Assembly: GCF_021545845.1 (NCBI RefSeq)
Contig: NZ_CP088923.1
Coordinates: 1,550,001 to 1,614,000 of the forward strand
DNA from: Rhodanobacter thiooxydans
Lineage (GTDB): Bacteria; Pseudomonadota; Gammaproteobacteria; Xanthomonadales; Rhodanobacteraceae
Length of the DNA stretch: 64,000 nt
Direction: 5' to 3'
In this document: positions 1-12,278 of the stretch, piece after piece
How positions within the stretch are numbered: the stretch's first letter is position 1
How the letters are laid out: each line of letters begins with the position of its first letter
Notes under the pieces: model-generated
Database searches by the model: none
Seen by the model: only the letters and a program-made list of their open reading frames with translations
What the model was told of the DNA's origin: nothing
Position numbers and translations under genes: made by a program

Positions 1-1181
<1,181 letters not shown>

Positions 1182-1272
1182 GACAAGCGTGGGCAACAGG
1201 ATGGCGCCAGCTTAGCGACCCACCGGCGTCGTGACGAGGCGTCGAACACCGCGGCATTGACCGCGCGGCATC

Positions 1273-1299
1273 GAATCAGTACCATTTTAGTCCCGATTC
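1273..1299. promoter_or_regulatory. Palindromic operator candidate upstream of the suf operon
   Basis: A 27-bp imperfect inverted repeat with outer arms GAATC/GATTC and an inner ACCATTTTAGT core, centred 34 bp before the regulator ATG. The AT-rich core between GAC/GTC-like arms resembles known IscR type-1 boxes. Autoregulation of the suf operon by its own Rrf2 protein is the likely use. Seen by eye, not scored against a matrix. Confidence 0.5.
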
Positions 1300-1319
1300 A
1301 ACCGACCCAGCCCGAGCCC

Positions 1320-1804
1320 ATGCTCCGCGTCAGCCGACTCACCGATTACGCCACCGTGGTGATGACCTGTATCGCCGCGCACCCGGCCGAGGTGCTCAGC
1401 GCGGTGCAGATCGCCGACGAGACGCGGCTGGAACTGCCCACCGTGAGCAAGCTGCTGAAGGCGCTCGGCCATGCCGCGCTGGTCGAGTCGTTCCGCGGCG
1501 TCAACGGCGGCTACCGGCTGGCCCGGCCGGCCGGCGAGATTTCGCTGGCCGAGATCGTCGAGGCGATCGAAGGGCCGATCGGCATGACCGAATGCAGCGT
1601 GGCCGAAGGCCAGTGCGAACGCGAATCGCAGTGCGGTGTGCGCGGCAGCTGGCAACTGGTCAACAACGTGCTGGACAACGCACTGCGTGCGGTCAGCCTG
1701 ACCGACATGCTCAAGCCGCAGCCGCCACGGCCGCCGCGCCGGATCGCCGCCGTGCCGCTGGGCGACATCGCCATGCCGGCGAAAGCCCGCCGGGTCACCA
1801 CCGA

Positions 1805-1808
<4 letters not shown>
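1320..1808 (+). CDS. Rrf2-family SUF-system transcriptional regulator
   Basis: A 162-residue winged-helix protein starting [15 protein letters not shown], with the Rrf2 recognition helix region ([13 protein letters not shown]) and a wing [12 protein letters not shown]. Three cysteines near residues 95-110 (CSVAEGQC, then SQC) match the Fe-S ligands of IscR/SUF-type Rrf2 regulators, so it can probably sense cluster status. It sits first in the operon and its stop overlaps the sufB ATG (ATGA), implying co-translation and autoregulation. The frame is open upstream, but the ATG at 1320 starts the conserved domain. Likely orthologue of the 'SUF system Fe-S cluster assembly regulator' of other gammaproteobacteria. 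Confidence 0.9.
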
Positions 1809-3283
<1,475 letters not shown>

Positions 3284-3290
3284 CATTTTT

Positions 3291-3400
3291 CCTTCTCCCT
3301 CCGGGAGAAGGTGCCCGCAGGGCGGATGAGGGTACGGGCGGAGCGGGTATTCCGTTCCAGCCGAACCCTCACCCCAACCCCTCTCCCAAGGGGAGAGGGG
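3291..3400. repeat. Paired-hairpin intergenic repeat (CCCCTCTCCC type)
   Basis: Two hairpins, CCTTCTCCC/GGGAGAAGG (3291-3311) and CCCCTCTCCC/GGGAGAGGGG (3379-3400), flank about 65 bp. Relatives occur at 5499-5600, 44801-44938 and 56371-56470. Inserted between sufB and sufC without an obvious terminator T-run, so the operon is probably still read through. Confidence 0.75.
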
Positions 3401-3419
3401 CTCAAGATCAGGAATCACC

Positions 3420-4168
<749 letters not shown>

Positions 4169-4172
<4 letters not shown>

Positions 4173-5488
4173 ACCCGTCGGCCTCCACGCCGCTGGGCGC
4201 CTCGTTGCTGGACGCGCCCCTGCCGACCAGCGGCATCGCCTGGCTGGATGAGGCGCGCCGCGAGCACCGCGCCGCGTTCGCCGCCGGCGGCCTGCCCGGC
4301 GCGCGGGTCGAGGCGTGGAAGTACACCGCGCTGCGCGGGCTTGCCCAGCGCCGCTTTGCCGCTGGCGACGCAGCGGCGGCCACGCGCGACGTCGATGCGG
4401 CCGCGTTCGCCCTGCCGGGCGTGGATGGGCCGCGGCTGGTGTTCGTCAACGGCGTGTTCCGGGCGGATCTGTCGACCGCCACCGCACTGCCCGACGGGCT
4501 TTTGCTGCAGCCGCTGTCACAGGCCCTGCGCGACGACGCGGAGCCGCTGCGGTTCGCCTTGTCGCGGCCGGCCCTGGTCGGGCACGTCCGCGAGGGCGGC
4601 GATGCGTTCGTGCAGGTCAACGCCGCCAGCGCCACCGACGGCGTGGTGCTGAGGGTTGCCGCGCACGCCAGGATTGCCGCGCCGGTGCAGCTGGTCTTCG
4701 TCGGCGCCGCCGCGGACGCCGAGCTGGCCTGGCATGCGCGCAACCTGGTCGAGCTGGGCGAAGGCGCCTCGCTGGAGCTGGTCGAACATCATGTGGGCAG
4801 CGGCGAGCAGGCCCAGCTGGCCACCCTGGTCGGTGATTTCGTGCTGCACGAAGGCGCGCAACTGCACCATGTCGTGCTGCAGAACGCCGCGACCGCCACC
4901 AACCTGATCCGCCGCAGCGGCCTGCGTCTGCATGCGCGTGCGCAGATGCAGCTGCATGTGCTGGAGCTGGGTGGCGCGCTGGTGCGGCACGACCTGCAGG
5001 CTGAGCTGGTCGGCGACGGGGCGCAGCTGCATACCCGCGGCGCGTTCATGCCGCACGGCCGCCAGCACGTCGATACCCAGCTGGCGATTCGTCACCAGGC
5101 GCTGGACACCACCTCCACCTCCACCTGGCGCGGCGTCGCCAGCGACCGCGCGCGCGGCGTGTTCCGCGGCGCGATCGTGGTGGCGCCCGGCGCCGACGGC
5201 AGCGATGCCAACCTCAACAACAAGAACCTGCTGCTGTCGCCGGGCGCCGAGATCGACACCAAGCCGGAGCTGGAGATCTACGCCGACGAGGTGCAGGCCG
5301 CGCACGGCGCCACCGTGGGCCAGCTCGACGAGCGCTCGCTGTTCTACCTGCGCTCGCGCGGCATCCCGCTGGCCGAGGCGCGCGCGCTGCTGACCGCCGC
5401 GTTCTGCCGCGCGGTGCTGGACGATCTGCCGAGCGGGGCGCTGCGCGAGCACCTGTCGGCGTTGCTGATCGCGCAATTACCTGCCTGA
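4169..5488 (+). CDS. sufD: Fe-S cluster assembly protein SufD
   Basis: A 439-residue SufBD-family protein, partner of SufB in the SufBC2D scaffold. The C-terminal half carries the family block (GVASDRARGVFRGAIVV, then KNLLLSPGAEIDTKPELEIY and ERSLFYLRSRGIPLAEA). The N-terminal 150 residues are alanine-rich and poorly conserved, as usual for SufD. The start is the ATG overlapping sufC. It is separated from sufS by another paired-hairpin repeat. Confidence 0.95.
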
Positions 5489-5498
5489 TGCCTTTCTC

Positions 5499-5600
5499 CT
5501 CCCCCTGCTGCGCAGGGGGAGGCTGGGAGGGGTAAGGCTTCTGACTTTAAGATCAAGAGCTGACCCCACCCCAGCCCTCCCCTGCAGGCAGGGGAGGGAG
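5499..5600. repeat. Paired-hairpin intergenic repeat between sufD and sufS
   Basis: Two C-rich hairpins (CTCCCCCTG...CAGGGGGAG at about 5499-5521, and CCTCCCCTGC/GCAGGGGAGG at about 5577-5598) flank an AT-richer centre. Same architecture as the element at 56371-56470, where the two hairpin types occur in the opposite order. Confidence 0.75.
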
Positions 5601-5620
5601 TCCCAACCGGAACTCTCTGC

Positions 5621-6865
5621 ATGAACGCACAAGCCAGCACGCCCACCGTCTTCGACGTCCAGCGCATCCGCGCGGATTTCCCGCTGCTGGCGCGACGCGT
5701 GCACGACAAGCCGCTGGTGTATTTCGACAACGCCAACACCAGCCAGAAGCCGCTGTCGGTGATCGAGGCGGTGGACCACCATTACCGCGAGCACAACGCG
5801 AACGTGGCGCGGGCGGTGCACCAGCTGGGCGAGGAGGCCACGGCTGCCTACGAAAGCGCGCGCGACCGGCTGGCGCGCTTCCTCAATGCGCCGTCGCGCA
5901 ACGAGGTGATCCTCACCACCGGTACCACCCAGTCGATCAACCTGGTGGCCTACAGTTACGCACTGCCGCAGCTGAAGCCCGGCGACAGCATCCTCACCAC
6001 GGTGATGGAGCACCATGCCAACATCGTGCCGTGGCAGCTGGTGGCGGCGCGTAGCGGCGCCACGGTGAAGGCGGCGCCGATCGACCAGCGCGGCGAGCTG
6101 ATCGTGGAGAAGTACGTCGAGCTGCTGACGCCGGAAGTGAAGCTGGCCTGCGTCACCCACGTCTCCAACGTGCTGGGCACGGTGAACCCGGTGCGCGAGA
6201 TCGCGCGCGAATGCAGGAAGCGCGGCATCCCGCTGCTGGTCGACGGCTCGCAGGCGGCGCCGCACCGGCCGGTCGACGTGCAGGCGCTGGGCTGCGATTT
6301 CTACGCGGTCACCGGGCACAAGATGCTCGGCCCCACCGGCACCGGCGCGCTGTGGGCGAAACGCGAACACCTGGAGGCGATGCCGCCGTTCTTCGGCGGC
6401 GGCGAGATGATCCGCGAGGTGCGCTTCAGCGGCACTACCTTCGCCGCGCCGCCGCACAAGTTCGAGGCCGGCACGCCGAACATCGCCGGCTTCGTCGGGC
6501 TGTCGGCGGCGATCGACTATTACGCCTCCGTGGGTTTCGAGGCCATCCATGCCTGGGAGCAGCAGCTGTTGCACTACGCCACCGAGCGCCTGCGCGAGGT
6601 TCCAGGCCTGCGCATCATCGGCGAGGCGGCCGAGAAGGAGCCGGTGATCTCGTTCCTGCTGGAAGGCGCGCAGGCCACCGATCTGGCCACCCTGCTCGAT
6701 CTGCAGGGTGTGGCCGTGCGCTCCGGCCACCACTGTGCGCATCCGCTGATGCAGTTCTACGGCGTGCCGGCCACGCTGCGCGTCTCGCTGGCGTTCTACA
6801 ACACGCGCGAGGAGATCGACGCGTTCGTGGTGGCCTTGCTCAAGGTGCGCAAGCTGCTGCTGTGA
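5621..6865 (+). CDS. sufS: Cysteine desulfurase SufS
   Basis: A 414-residue group-II (NifS/CsdA/SufS) aminotransferase-class-V enzyme that takes sulfur from L-cysteine and passes it as persulfide to SufB. The PLP lysine is K234 in VTGHKMLGPTG and the persulfide cysteine C372 in SGHHCAHPLMQF. Length and motifs are normal. It ends the suf operon: no sufE, sufU or sufA follows, so the sulfur-transfer partner must be encoded elsewhere. Confidence 0.96.
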   Translation: MNAQASTPTVFDVQRIRADFPLLARRVHDKPLVYFDNANTSQKPLSVIEAVDHHYREHNANVARAVHQLGEEATAAYESARDRLARFLNAPSRNEVILTTGTTQSINLVAYSYALPQLKPGDSILTTVMEHHANIVPWQLVAARSGATVKAAPIDQRGELIVEKYVELLTPEVKLACVTHVSNVLGTVNPVREIARECRKRGIPLLVDGSQAAPHRPVDVQALGCDFYAVTGHKMLGPTGTGALWAKREHLEAMPPFFGGGEMIREVRFSGTTFAAPPHKFEAGTPNIAGFVGLSAAIDYYASVGFEAIHAWEQQLLHYATERLREVPGLRIIGEAAEKEPVISFLLEGAQATDLATLLDLQGVAVRSGHHCAHPLMQFYGVPATLRVSLAFYNTREEIDAFVVALLKVRKLLL

Positions 6866-6940
6866 AATGGCGCAGCACCGCATGGTCTTGCTGTGGCGGT
6901 GGGCATTATGCTTCCCGTTCCATCCGCCACGACCGACCCC

Positions 6941-7855
6941 ATGCTCGCCAAGCTTCCCGGCCCGATCCGCATCCCGCTGGCCATGCTGCTGCTCGCCATC
7001 AACATCCTGCTGCACGTGCTGCCGCTGTTCCTGCTCACCCTGGTCAAGCTGGTCGTGCCGGCGCGCGTCGTGCGGCAAGCCTGCTCGCGCGCGCTGGTGG
7101 CGATTGCGGAGAGCTGGATCGGGGTCAATAACTTCCTGTTCGGCTTGTTCACCTGCATCCGCTGGCAGGTCGAGGGCCTGGCCGGCCTGCGTCGCGACGG
7201 CAACTACCTGGTGCTGTGCAACCACCAAAGCTGGGTCGACATCCCGGTGCTGCAGAAGGTGTTCAACCGGCGCATCCCGTTCCTGCGTTTCTTCCTCAAG
7301 CAGCAGCTGATCTGGGTGCCGGTGCTGGGCCCGGCCTGGTGGGCGCTGGATTTTCCGTTCATGAAGCGCTATTCGCGGGAAACCCTGCTGAGGCATCCGG
7401 AACTGCAGGGCAAGGACCGCGACGCCACCCGCCGCGCCTGCGCGAAGTTTCGCCACATGCCGGTGTCGGTGATGAATTTCGTCGAGGGCACCCGCTTCAC
7501 GCCGGCCAAACACGCGGCGCAGTCCTCGCCGTACCGGCATCTGTTGCGGCCCAGGGCCGGCGGCCTGGCGTTCGTGCTCGATGCGATGGGCGACGCGCTG
7601 CATGCGGTCCTCGACGTCACCATCGTCTATCCGGAAGGTCCCCGCACGATGATGGATCTGATCGCCGGCCGCGTGCACGACATCCGCGTGCACGTGTGCG
7701 AGCTGCCGATCGACACCGGCCTGGTGGGCAGCTACGACGACGACCCCGCGTTTCGCGGCCGCGTCAAGCTGTGGGTGAATGGACTGTGGCGCGAGAAGGA
7801 TGAGCGGATCGCGCGCATGCTGACGGCGGCGGACGCCGCACCGACGGGAGATTGA
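6941..7855 (+). CDS. Membrane acyltransferase (PlsC/YihG-like)
   Basis: About 304 residues with an N-terminal membrane segment (IPLAMLLLAINILLHVLPLF) and the glycerophosphate acyltransferase motif I in CNHQSWVDIPVL (HX4D), motif III in NFVEGTRFTPAK and motif IV in VTIVYPEG. This is the YihG subgroup of 1-acylglycerol-3-phosphate acyltransferases, likely working on phospholipid precursors at the inner membrane. Three in-frame starts exist (GTG 6893, ATG 6908, ATG 6941). The last starts the conserved region and is used here, but none has a clear ribosome site. It is followed one base later by the panE-like gene. Confidence 0.85.
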   Translation: MLAKLPGPIRIPLAMLLLAINILLHVLPLFLLTLVKLVVPARVVRQACSRALVAIAESWIGVNNFLFGLFTCIRWQVEGLAGLRRDGNYLVLCNHQSWVDIPVLQKVFNRRIPFLRFFLKQQLIWVPVLGPAWWALDFPFMKRYSRETLLRHPELQGKDRDATRRACAKFRHMPVSVMNFVEGTRFTPAKHAAQSSPYRHLLRPRAGGLAFVLDAMGDALHAVLDVTIVYPEGPRTMMDLIAGRVHDIRVHVCELPIDTGLVGSYDDDPAFRGRVKLWVNGLWREKDERIARMLTAADAAPTGD

Positions 7856-7856
7856 G

Positions 7857-8777
7857 ATGCGTATTCTGATCGTAGGCGCCGGCGCCACCGGCGGCTACTT
7901 CGGCGGCCGCCTGCTGGAGCACGGCCGTGACGTGACGTTCCTGGTGCATGAAAAGCGCGCGGCGCAGCTGGCGCGGCATGGCCTGTCGATCAAGAGCGCC
8001 ACCGGCGACACGGCGCTGCCGTCGCCGCCGACCGTGCTGGCCAGCGGCCTGCGCGAACCCTATGAGCTGATCCTGCTGAGCTGCAAGGCGTACGGCCTGG
8101 AACAGGCGATGGCCGACATCGCGCCGGCGGTGGGGCCGGACACCACGATCCTGCCGCTGCTCAATGGCATGCGCCAGCTAGATCTGCTGGACGCGCGCTT
8201 CGGCGCCCAACACGTGCTGGGCGGGCAGTGCGTAATCGCCGCCACGCTCGATGAGGACGGCAGCGTGCGCCACCTCAACACCTCGCACAGCCTCACCTTC
8301 GGCGAGCGCGACGGCAGCGCCTCCGCGCGCATGCAGCGGATCACGCAGGCCTTGTCCGACGCGGGCTTCGACGCGCGCCCGAGCAGCACGGTGCTGCAGG
8401 ACATGTGGGACAAGTGGATTTTCCTGGCCACGCTGGCCGGCATCACCTGCCTGATGCGCGGCTCGGTGGGCGAGATCGTGGCGGCGCCGGGCGGCACCGC
8501 CGCGGCGCTGGATCTGCTGGAGGATTGCTGCGCGGTGGCCGGGCGCGCCGGCCATGCGCCCAGCGAGCAGACCCTGCAGCGCGCCCGCCACGTGCTGACC
8601 GAGGCCGGCTCCACGCTGACCGCCTCGATGCTGCGCGACCTGCGGCACGGCCACCCGATCGAAGCCGACCACATCGTCGGCGACCTGCTGGCCCGCGCCG
8701 ACCGCTCGCGCGACGAACGCTCGCTGCTGGCGACCGTCTACGCTCACTTGAAAGTCTACGAAGCGGGCAGAGCCTGA
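7857..8777 (+). CDS. panE: 2-dehydropantoate 2-reductase (ketopantoate reductase) family
   Basis: A 306-residue ApbA/PanE protein. The N-terminal Rossmann motif GAGATGGYFGG lies at residues 7-17, and the helical C-terminal domain carries the DKWIFLATLAG segment containing the catalytic-lysine region. The family reduces ketopantoate to pantoate with NADPH on the path to pantothenate and CoA. Several paralogues of this family have other substrates, and no pan gene neighbours it, so the pantoate role is probable rather than shown. It is translationally close to the acyltransferase upstream. Confidence 0.8.
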   Translation: MRILIVGAGATGGYFGGRLLEHGRDVTFLVHEKRAAQLARHGLSIKSATGDTALPSPPTVLASGLREPYELILLSCKAYGLEQAMADIAPAVGPDTTILPLLNGMRQLDLLDARFGAQHVLGGQCVIAATLDEDGSVRHLNTSHSLTFGERDGSASARMQRITQALSDAGFDARPSSTVLQDMWDKWIFLATLAGITCLMRGSVGEIVAAPGGTAAALDLLEDCCAVAGRAGHAPSEQTLQRARHVLTEAGSTLTASMLRDLRHGHPIEADHIVGDLLARADRSRDERSLLATVYAHLKVYEAGRA

Positions 8778-9062
8778 TCACCGCCCTGTAGCAGCCCGCT
8801 GGCGTGGAGCCGGGATTCGGGATTCGGGATTCGCAAAAGTTCCGTAGGGCGGGCATTGGCCGCCGCTCTCGGTCATCGCATTAAAGGCGGCGGGCAGTGC
8901 CCGCCCTACGCAGCTGATCACCGCCCTGTAGGAGTCCGCTGGCGGGCGATGCTTTTGCTTTTGCGAATCCCGAATCCCGAATCCCGAATCCCGAATCCCG
9001 AATCCCGAATCCCGAATCCCGAATCCCGGCTCCAAAAGCATCGCCCGCCAGCGGCCTTCTAC
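8778..9062. repeat. Nested inverted and tandem repeat block
   Basis: A gene-free spacer made of repeats. A 7-bp unit (CGAATCC) is tandemly repeated nine times at 8964-9026, and the reverse-complement unit occurs about three times near 8812-8834. An inverted pair built on GTAGGGCGGGCA/TGCCCGCCCTAC lies between them (about 8845-8910). Outer direct and inverted copies of CACCGCCCTGTAG and AAAAGCATCGCCCGCCAGCGG also occur. The tandem units read as FGIRDSG in one frame, giving a spurious peptide. It separates panE from the convergent M13 peptidase gene. Confidence 0.8.
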
Positions 9063-9078
9063 AGACAAGCCGTGGCGC

Positions 9079-11115
9079 CTACCAGATCTTCACCTGCTTC
9101 GCGCCGTCGCGCACCATCGCGTCGCCCGTCTTGCACTGGAACGCCCTGGCGAATTCCGGCATGTTCGAAGGCGCGCCGATCGCGCGGAATTTCGCCGGTG
9201 CGTGCGGGTCGGTGTTGAGCAGGGTCAGCTGTGCCTCCGGGCGGATGTTGCCGCGCCACACGCGCGCCCAGTTGAGGAAGAAGCGCTGGTCCTGGGTGTA
9301 GCCGTCGATCTTGCGCCGGGCCTCGGCCGGGTTTTTCGCCAGCGCCATCTGCAGCGCGGTGTACGCCGCGTTGAGGCCGCCCAGGTCGCCGATGTTCTCG
9401 CCCATGGTGAGCTGGCCGTTGACGTGCTTGCCGGGCAGCGCCTCGTAGCCGTCGAACTGCGCGCCGAGCTTGGCGGTGCGCGCCTCGAACGCCGTGCGGT
9501 CCGCATCGGTCCACCAGTTGGTGTTGTTGCCCTGGGCGTCGAACTTGCTGCCCTGGTCGTCGTAGCCGTGGCCCATCTCGTGGCCGATCACCGCACCGAT
9601 GCCGCCGTAGTTGATCGCGTCGTCCGCGTTCGCGTCGAAGAACGGCGGCTGCAGGATCGCGGCCGGGAACACGATCTCGTTCTTCTGCGCGCTGTAGTAG
9701 GCGTTCACCGTCTGCGGGGTCATGCCCCATTCGGTGCGGTCGACTGGCTTGCCGATCTTGGCGATGGCGTAGTCGTAGTTGAACTTGTTTGCCGCCTGCA
9801 CGTTGCCGAAGTAGTTGTCCGGCGTCAGCGCCAGGCCGGACCAGTCGCGCCACTTGTCCGGGTAGCCGATCTTCGGTACGAAGGTCGCCCACTTCTGCAG
9901 CGCCTTCTGTTTGGTCGTGTCGCTCATCCACTCGAGCTGCTCGATGCGCATGCGGAAGGCTGCGCTGAGGTTGGCCACCAGTTCCTCGGCGCGCTGCTTC
10001 GAGGTCGGCGAGAAGTTGTCCGCCACGTATAGCTGGCCCAGCGCCATGCCCATGCCATCGTTGGTGGCGTCGAGCACGCGCTTCCAGCGCGGCTTCATCT
10101 CCTTCTGGCCGTTCAGGGTCTGCGCGTTGAACGCGAAGTCCTCCTGCTGGAACGGTGTGGACAGGTACGGTGCCGCGTTGGCGATCGCGTGGTAGCGCAG
10201 GTAGGCCTGCCACTGCGCCAGCGGCACGTCGCCGAGCATCTTCTGCACTTCGGCGAAGAACTTCGGCTGCGACAGCGAGAAGCCGTCCTTCACGTCGGCG
10301 CCCTGCACCTTGAAGAACGCGGCCCAATCGAAGTCCGGCGTCACCCGGTCGGCCTCGGCGATGCCGACGTAGTGGTAGCGGTTGTTCGGGTTGCGCATTT
10401 CCACCGGCGGTAGCGACACGGCGGCGAGGCAGGTCTCGAACGCCAGCACCGCCTTGGCCTGCTGCTGCGCCCCGGCGGCGCCGACGCCGGTCAGTTCGAG
10501 CAGCTTCGCGATGTGCGCGACGTAGGCGGTGCGGATCTTCGCGAAGTCGGGTTTGGCGTAATAGTCGACGGTGGGCAGGCCAAGGCCGCCCTGGCCGGCG
10601 TAGGCGATCTGCCGGTTGGAATCCTTGAAGTCGGCGTTGCCGGAGAAGCGGAACAGCACCGGCTCGCCGCGGGCGTAGCTGTTGCGAATATAGGCCACCA
10701 CGTCGGCGCGGTTCTTCAGTGCGTCGATGCGCGCCAGCTGCGGCTTGACCGGATCGAAGCCGGCCCGCTCGATGGCCGCTACATCCATGCCGGAGGCGTA
10801 CAGGTAGCCGATCTTCTGCTCGATCGAACCCGGCTTGGCGGTAGCCGCTTCGCGCGCGGCCTGTTCGACGATTCGGCGCTGCACATTGAGGCTGTCCTCG
10901 CGCAGCGCGTCGAATGAGCCCCAGCGCGTGCGGTCGGCGGGAATCGGGTTGGCGGCCACCCACTTCGCATTGACGAAGCCGTTGAAGTCGGTGCAGGCCT
11001 TGATCGAACTGTCCAGCTCGCTCACATTGAAAGCGGTGGTGGAGGCGGCCAGCGCGCTGCCGCCCAGCGTCATCGCCAGGGCGAATGCCAGCGGCTTCAT
11101 GCAACGGTGCTTCAT
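9079..11115 (-). CDS. Secreted M13-family zinc metallopeptidase (PepO/neprilysin-like)
   Basis: A 678-residue endopeptidase with a signal peptide (KPLAFALAMTLGGSALAAS). The zinc motif HEMGH lies near residue 511 in GAVIGHEMGHGYDDQGS, the third-ligand motif GENIGDLGG follows, and the C-terminus ends CKTGDAMVRDGAKQVKIW, as in other M13 enzymes. It should act outside the inner membrane on peptides. A close paralogue, predicted to be a lipoprotein, lies at 51816-53945 with an almost identical C-terminal motif, so these are likely an ancient duplication with different anchoring. No terminator was seen; the repeat block lies just downstream. Confidence 0.93.
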   Translation of the reverse strand: MKHRCMKPLAFALAMTLGGSALAASTTAFNVSELDSSIKACTDFNGFVNAKWVAANPIPADRTRWGSFDALREDSLNVQRRIVEQAAREAATAKPGSIEQKIGYLYASGMDVAAIERAGFDPVKPQLARIDALKNRADVVAYIRNSYARGEPVLFRFSGNADFKDSNRQIAYAGQGGLGLPTVDYYAKPDFAKIRTAYVAHIAKLLELTGVGAAGAQQQAKAVLAFETCLAAVSLPPVEMRNPNNRYHYVGIAEADRVTPDFDWAAFFKVQGADVKDGFSLSQPKFFAEVQKMLGDVPLAQWQAYLRYHAIANAAPYLSTPFQQEDFAFNAQTLNGQKEMKPRWKRVLDATNDGMGMALGQLYVADNFSPTSKQRAEELVANLSAAFRMRIEQLEWMSDTTKQKALQKWATFVPKIGYPDKWRDWSGLALTPDNYFGNVQAANKFNYDYAIAKIGKPVDRTEWGMTPQTVNAYYSAQKNEIVFPAAILQPPFFDANADDAINYGGIGAVIGHEMGHGYDDQGSKFDAQGNNTNWWTDADRTAFEARTAKLGAQFDGYEALPGKHVNGQLTMGENIGDLGGLNAAYTALQMALAKNPAEARRKIDGYTQDQRFFLNWARVWRGNIRPEAQLTLLNTDPHAPAKFRAIGAPSNMPEFARAFQCKTGDAMVRDGAKQVKIW

Positions 11116-11292
11116 GGAGAGTTTCCTTCGGGTCGGGGACGCGGGCGTCCGGTCGGTGCAGCTGTCGCAATAAATTGCGATCCCCGCAGGCTAGGCAGGC
11201 GGCCGGCGAACTGCCCAGTGTCGAAGGTCATGCCCGGAACGTCTGTTCCAGGTCATGGTGTGCGCGCCGGACGTCGCACTATCATCACGGCG

Positions 11293-11841
11293 ATGAGCAC
11301 CCAGAACCTTCTCGTTTTCCGCGCGGCGACCATGGCCGACGTCGACGCCATCGTGGTGCTGGTCGAATCCGCCTACCGTGGCGAGTCCGGCCGGCGCGGC
11401 TGGACCACCGAGTCGCACCTGCTGGACGGCCAGCGCACCGACGCGGCTGATGTGCGGGGGCTGATCGAGCGTCCCGGCAGCCGCATCGTGCTGGCCGAAC
11501 GCGATGGCCAGCTCATGGCCAGCTGCCATATCGAGCGCCAGGGCGAGGCCGGCTACTTCGGCATGTTCGCGGTCGATCCGGCCGGGCAGGGCGGCGGCCT
11601 GGGCAAGCTGGTGCTGGCCGAGGCCGAGCGCGTCGCGCGCGAGGAGTGGCATTGCCGCGGCATGCGCATGACGGTGATCGTGCAGCGCGACGAATTGATT
11701 GCCTGGTACGGCCGCCGTGGCTACCGGCGCACCGGGGAGTACCAGCCGTTTCCCTACGGCGACGAGCGCTTCGGCATCCCCCGCCGCGACGACCTGCGCT
11801 TCGAAGTGCTGCGCAAGGACTTCGACAAGGTCGCGGCATGA
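11293..11841 (+). CDS. GNAT-family N-acetyltransferase
   Basis: A 182-residue single-domain acetyltransferase beginning MSTQNLLVFRAATMADVD. The acetyl-CoA pocket is GMFAVDPAGQGGGLGKLVLAEAE near residue 95 (Q/RxxGxG/A form), followed by the Y-R-R-T-GEY segment typical of the C-terminal strand. The substrate is unknown. The Rieske gene overlaps its stop codon, so the two are co-translated. The start is chosen at the ATG beginning the domain rather than upstream in-frame codons. Confidence 0.85.
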   Translation: MSTQNLLVFRAATMADVDAIVVLVESAYRGESGRRGWTTESHLLDGQRTDAADVRGLIERPGSRIVLAERDGQLMASCHIERQGEAGYFGMFAVDPAGQGGGLGKLVLAEAERVAREEWHCRGMRMTVIVQRDELIAWYGRRGYRRTGEYQPFPYGDERFGIPRRDDLRFEVLRKDFDKVAA

Positions 11842-12152
11842 ACGACTGGGTCCGCGTCGGCACGCGCAGCGACTTCCTGCCGGGCGAGTTCAAGGTGGTG
11901 TGGGACGGCGACACGCCGATCGCGGTGTACAACCTCGACGGCGCGCTGTACGCGGTGGAGGACATCTGCACCCACGACGGCGGCGACCTGGCCGGCGGCG
12001 AGGTGTTCGGCTTCGAGGTGGAGTGCCCGCGCCACGGCGCGCGCTTCGACCTGCGCACCGGTGCGGTGACCAAGCCGCCGGCCTACGAACCGATCGCCAG
12101 CTTCCCCGTGCGCGAGGAAGACGGCGCGATCTGGACCCGCGACGACCGCTGA
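11838..12152 (+). CDS. Rieske-type [2Fe-2S] ferredoxin
   Basis: A 104-residue Rieske domain with both cluster motifs: C44-T-H46 (CTHDGG) and C63-P-R-H66 (CPRHGARFD). It resembles the small ferredoxins of non-heme dioxygenases, but no oxygenase subunits are nearby. In related genomes such a protein often accompanies the suf operon, which lies 5 kb upstream here; an electron-transfer role in Fe-S assembly is therefore an inference. The ATG overlaps the acetyltransferase stop by four bases. Confidence 0.88.
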   Translation: MNDWVRVGTRSDFLPGEFKVVWDGDTPIAVYNLDGALYAVEDICTHDGGDLAGGEVFGFEVECPRHGARFDLRTGAVTKPPAYEPIASFPVREEDGAIWTRDDR

Positions 12153-12278
12153 CACGCTGCGCGCCGCCGGGGTTTTGCCGACAGCAAAGGGCAGCGGTGG
12201 CCATGAGGAACCGTGGGTGGCGGTACTCGCCTGCTGATGCCGTGGTTGGCGCCGGCCTTGCCGGCAGCGCGCATGGCC

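Noticed and set aside
5477..7888. Open frame of about 800 codons on the minus strand opposite sufS and the acyltransferase
   Set aside because: Shadow of the genuine plus-strand genes, with a low-complexity composition (H, Q, R, A) and no motifs.
8964..9026. CRISPR-like tandem repeat
   Set aside because: The units are 7 bp with no spacers and no cas genes; a simple tandem repeat.
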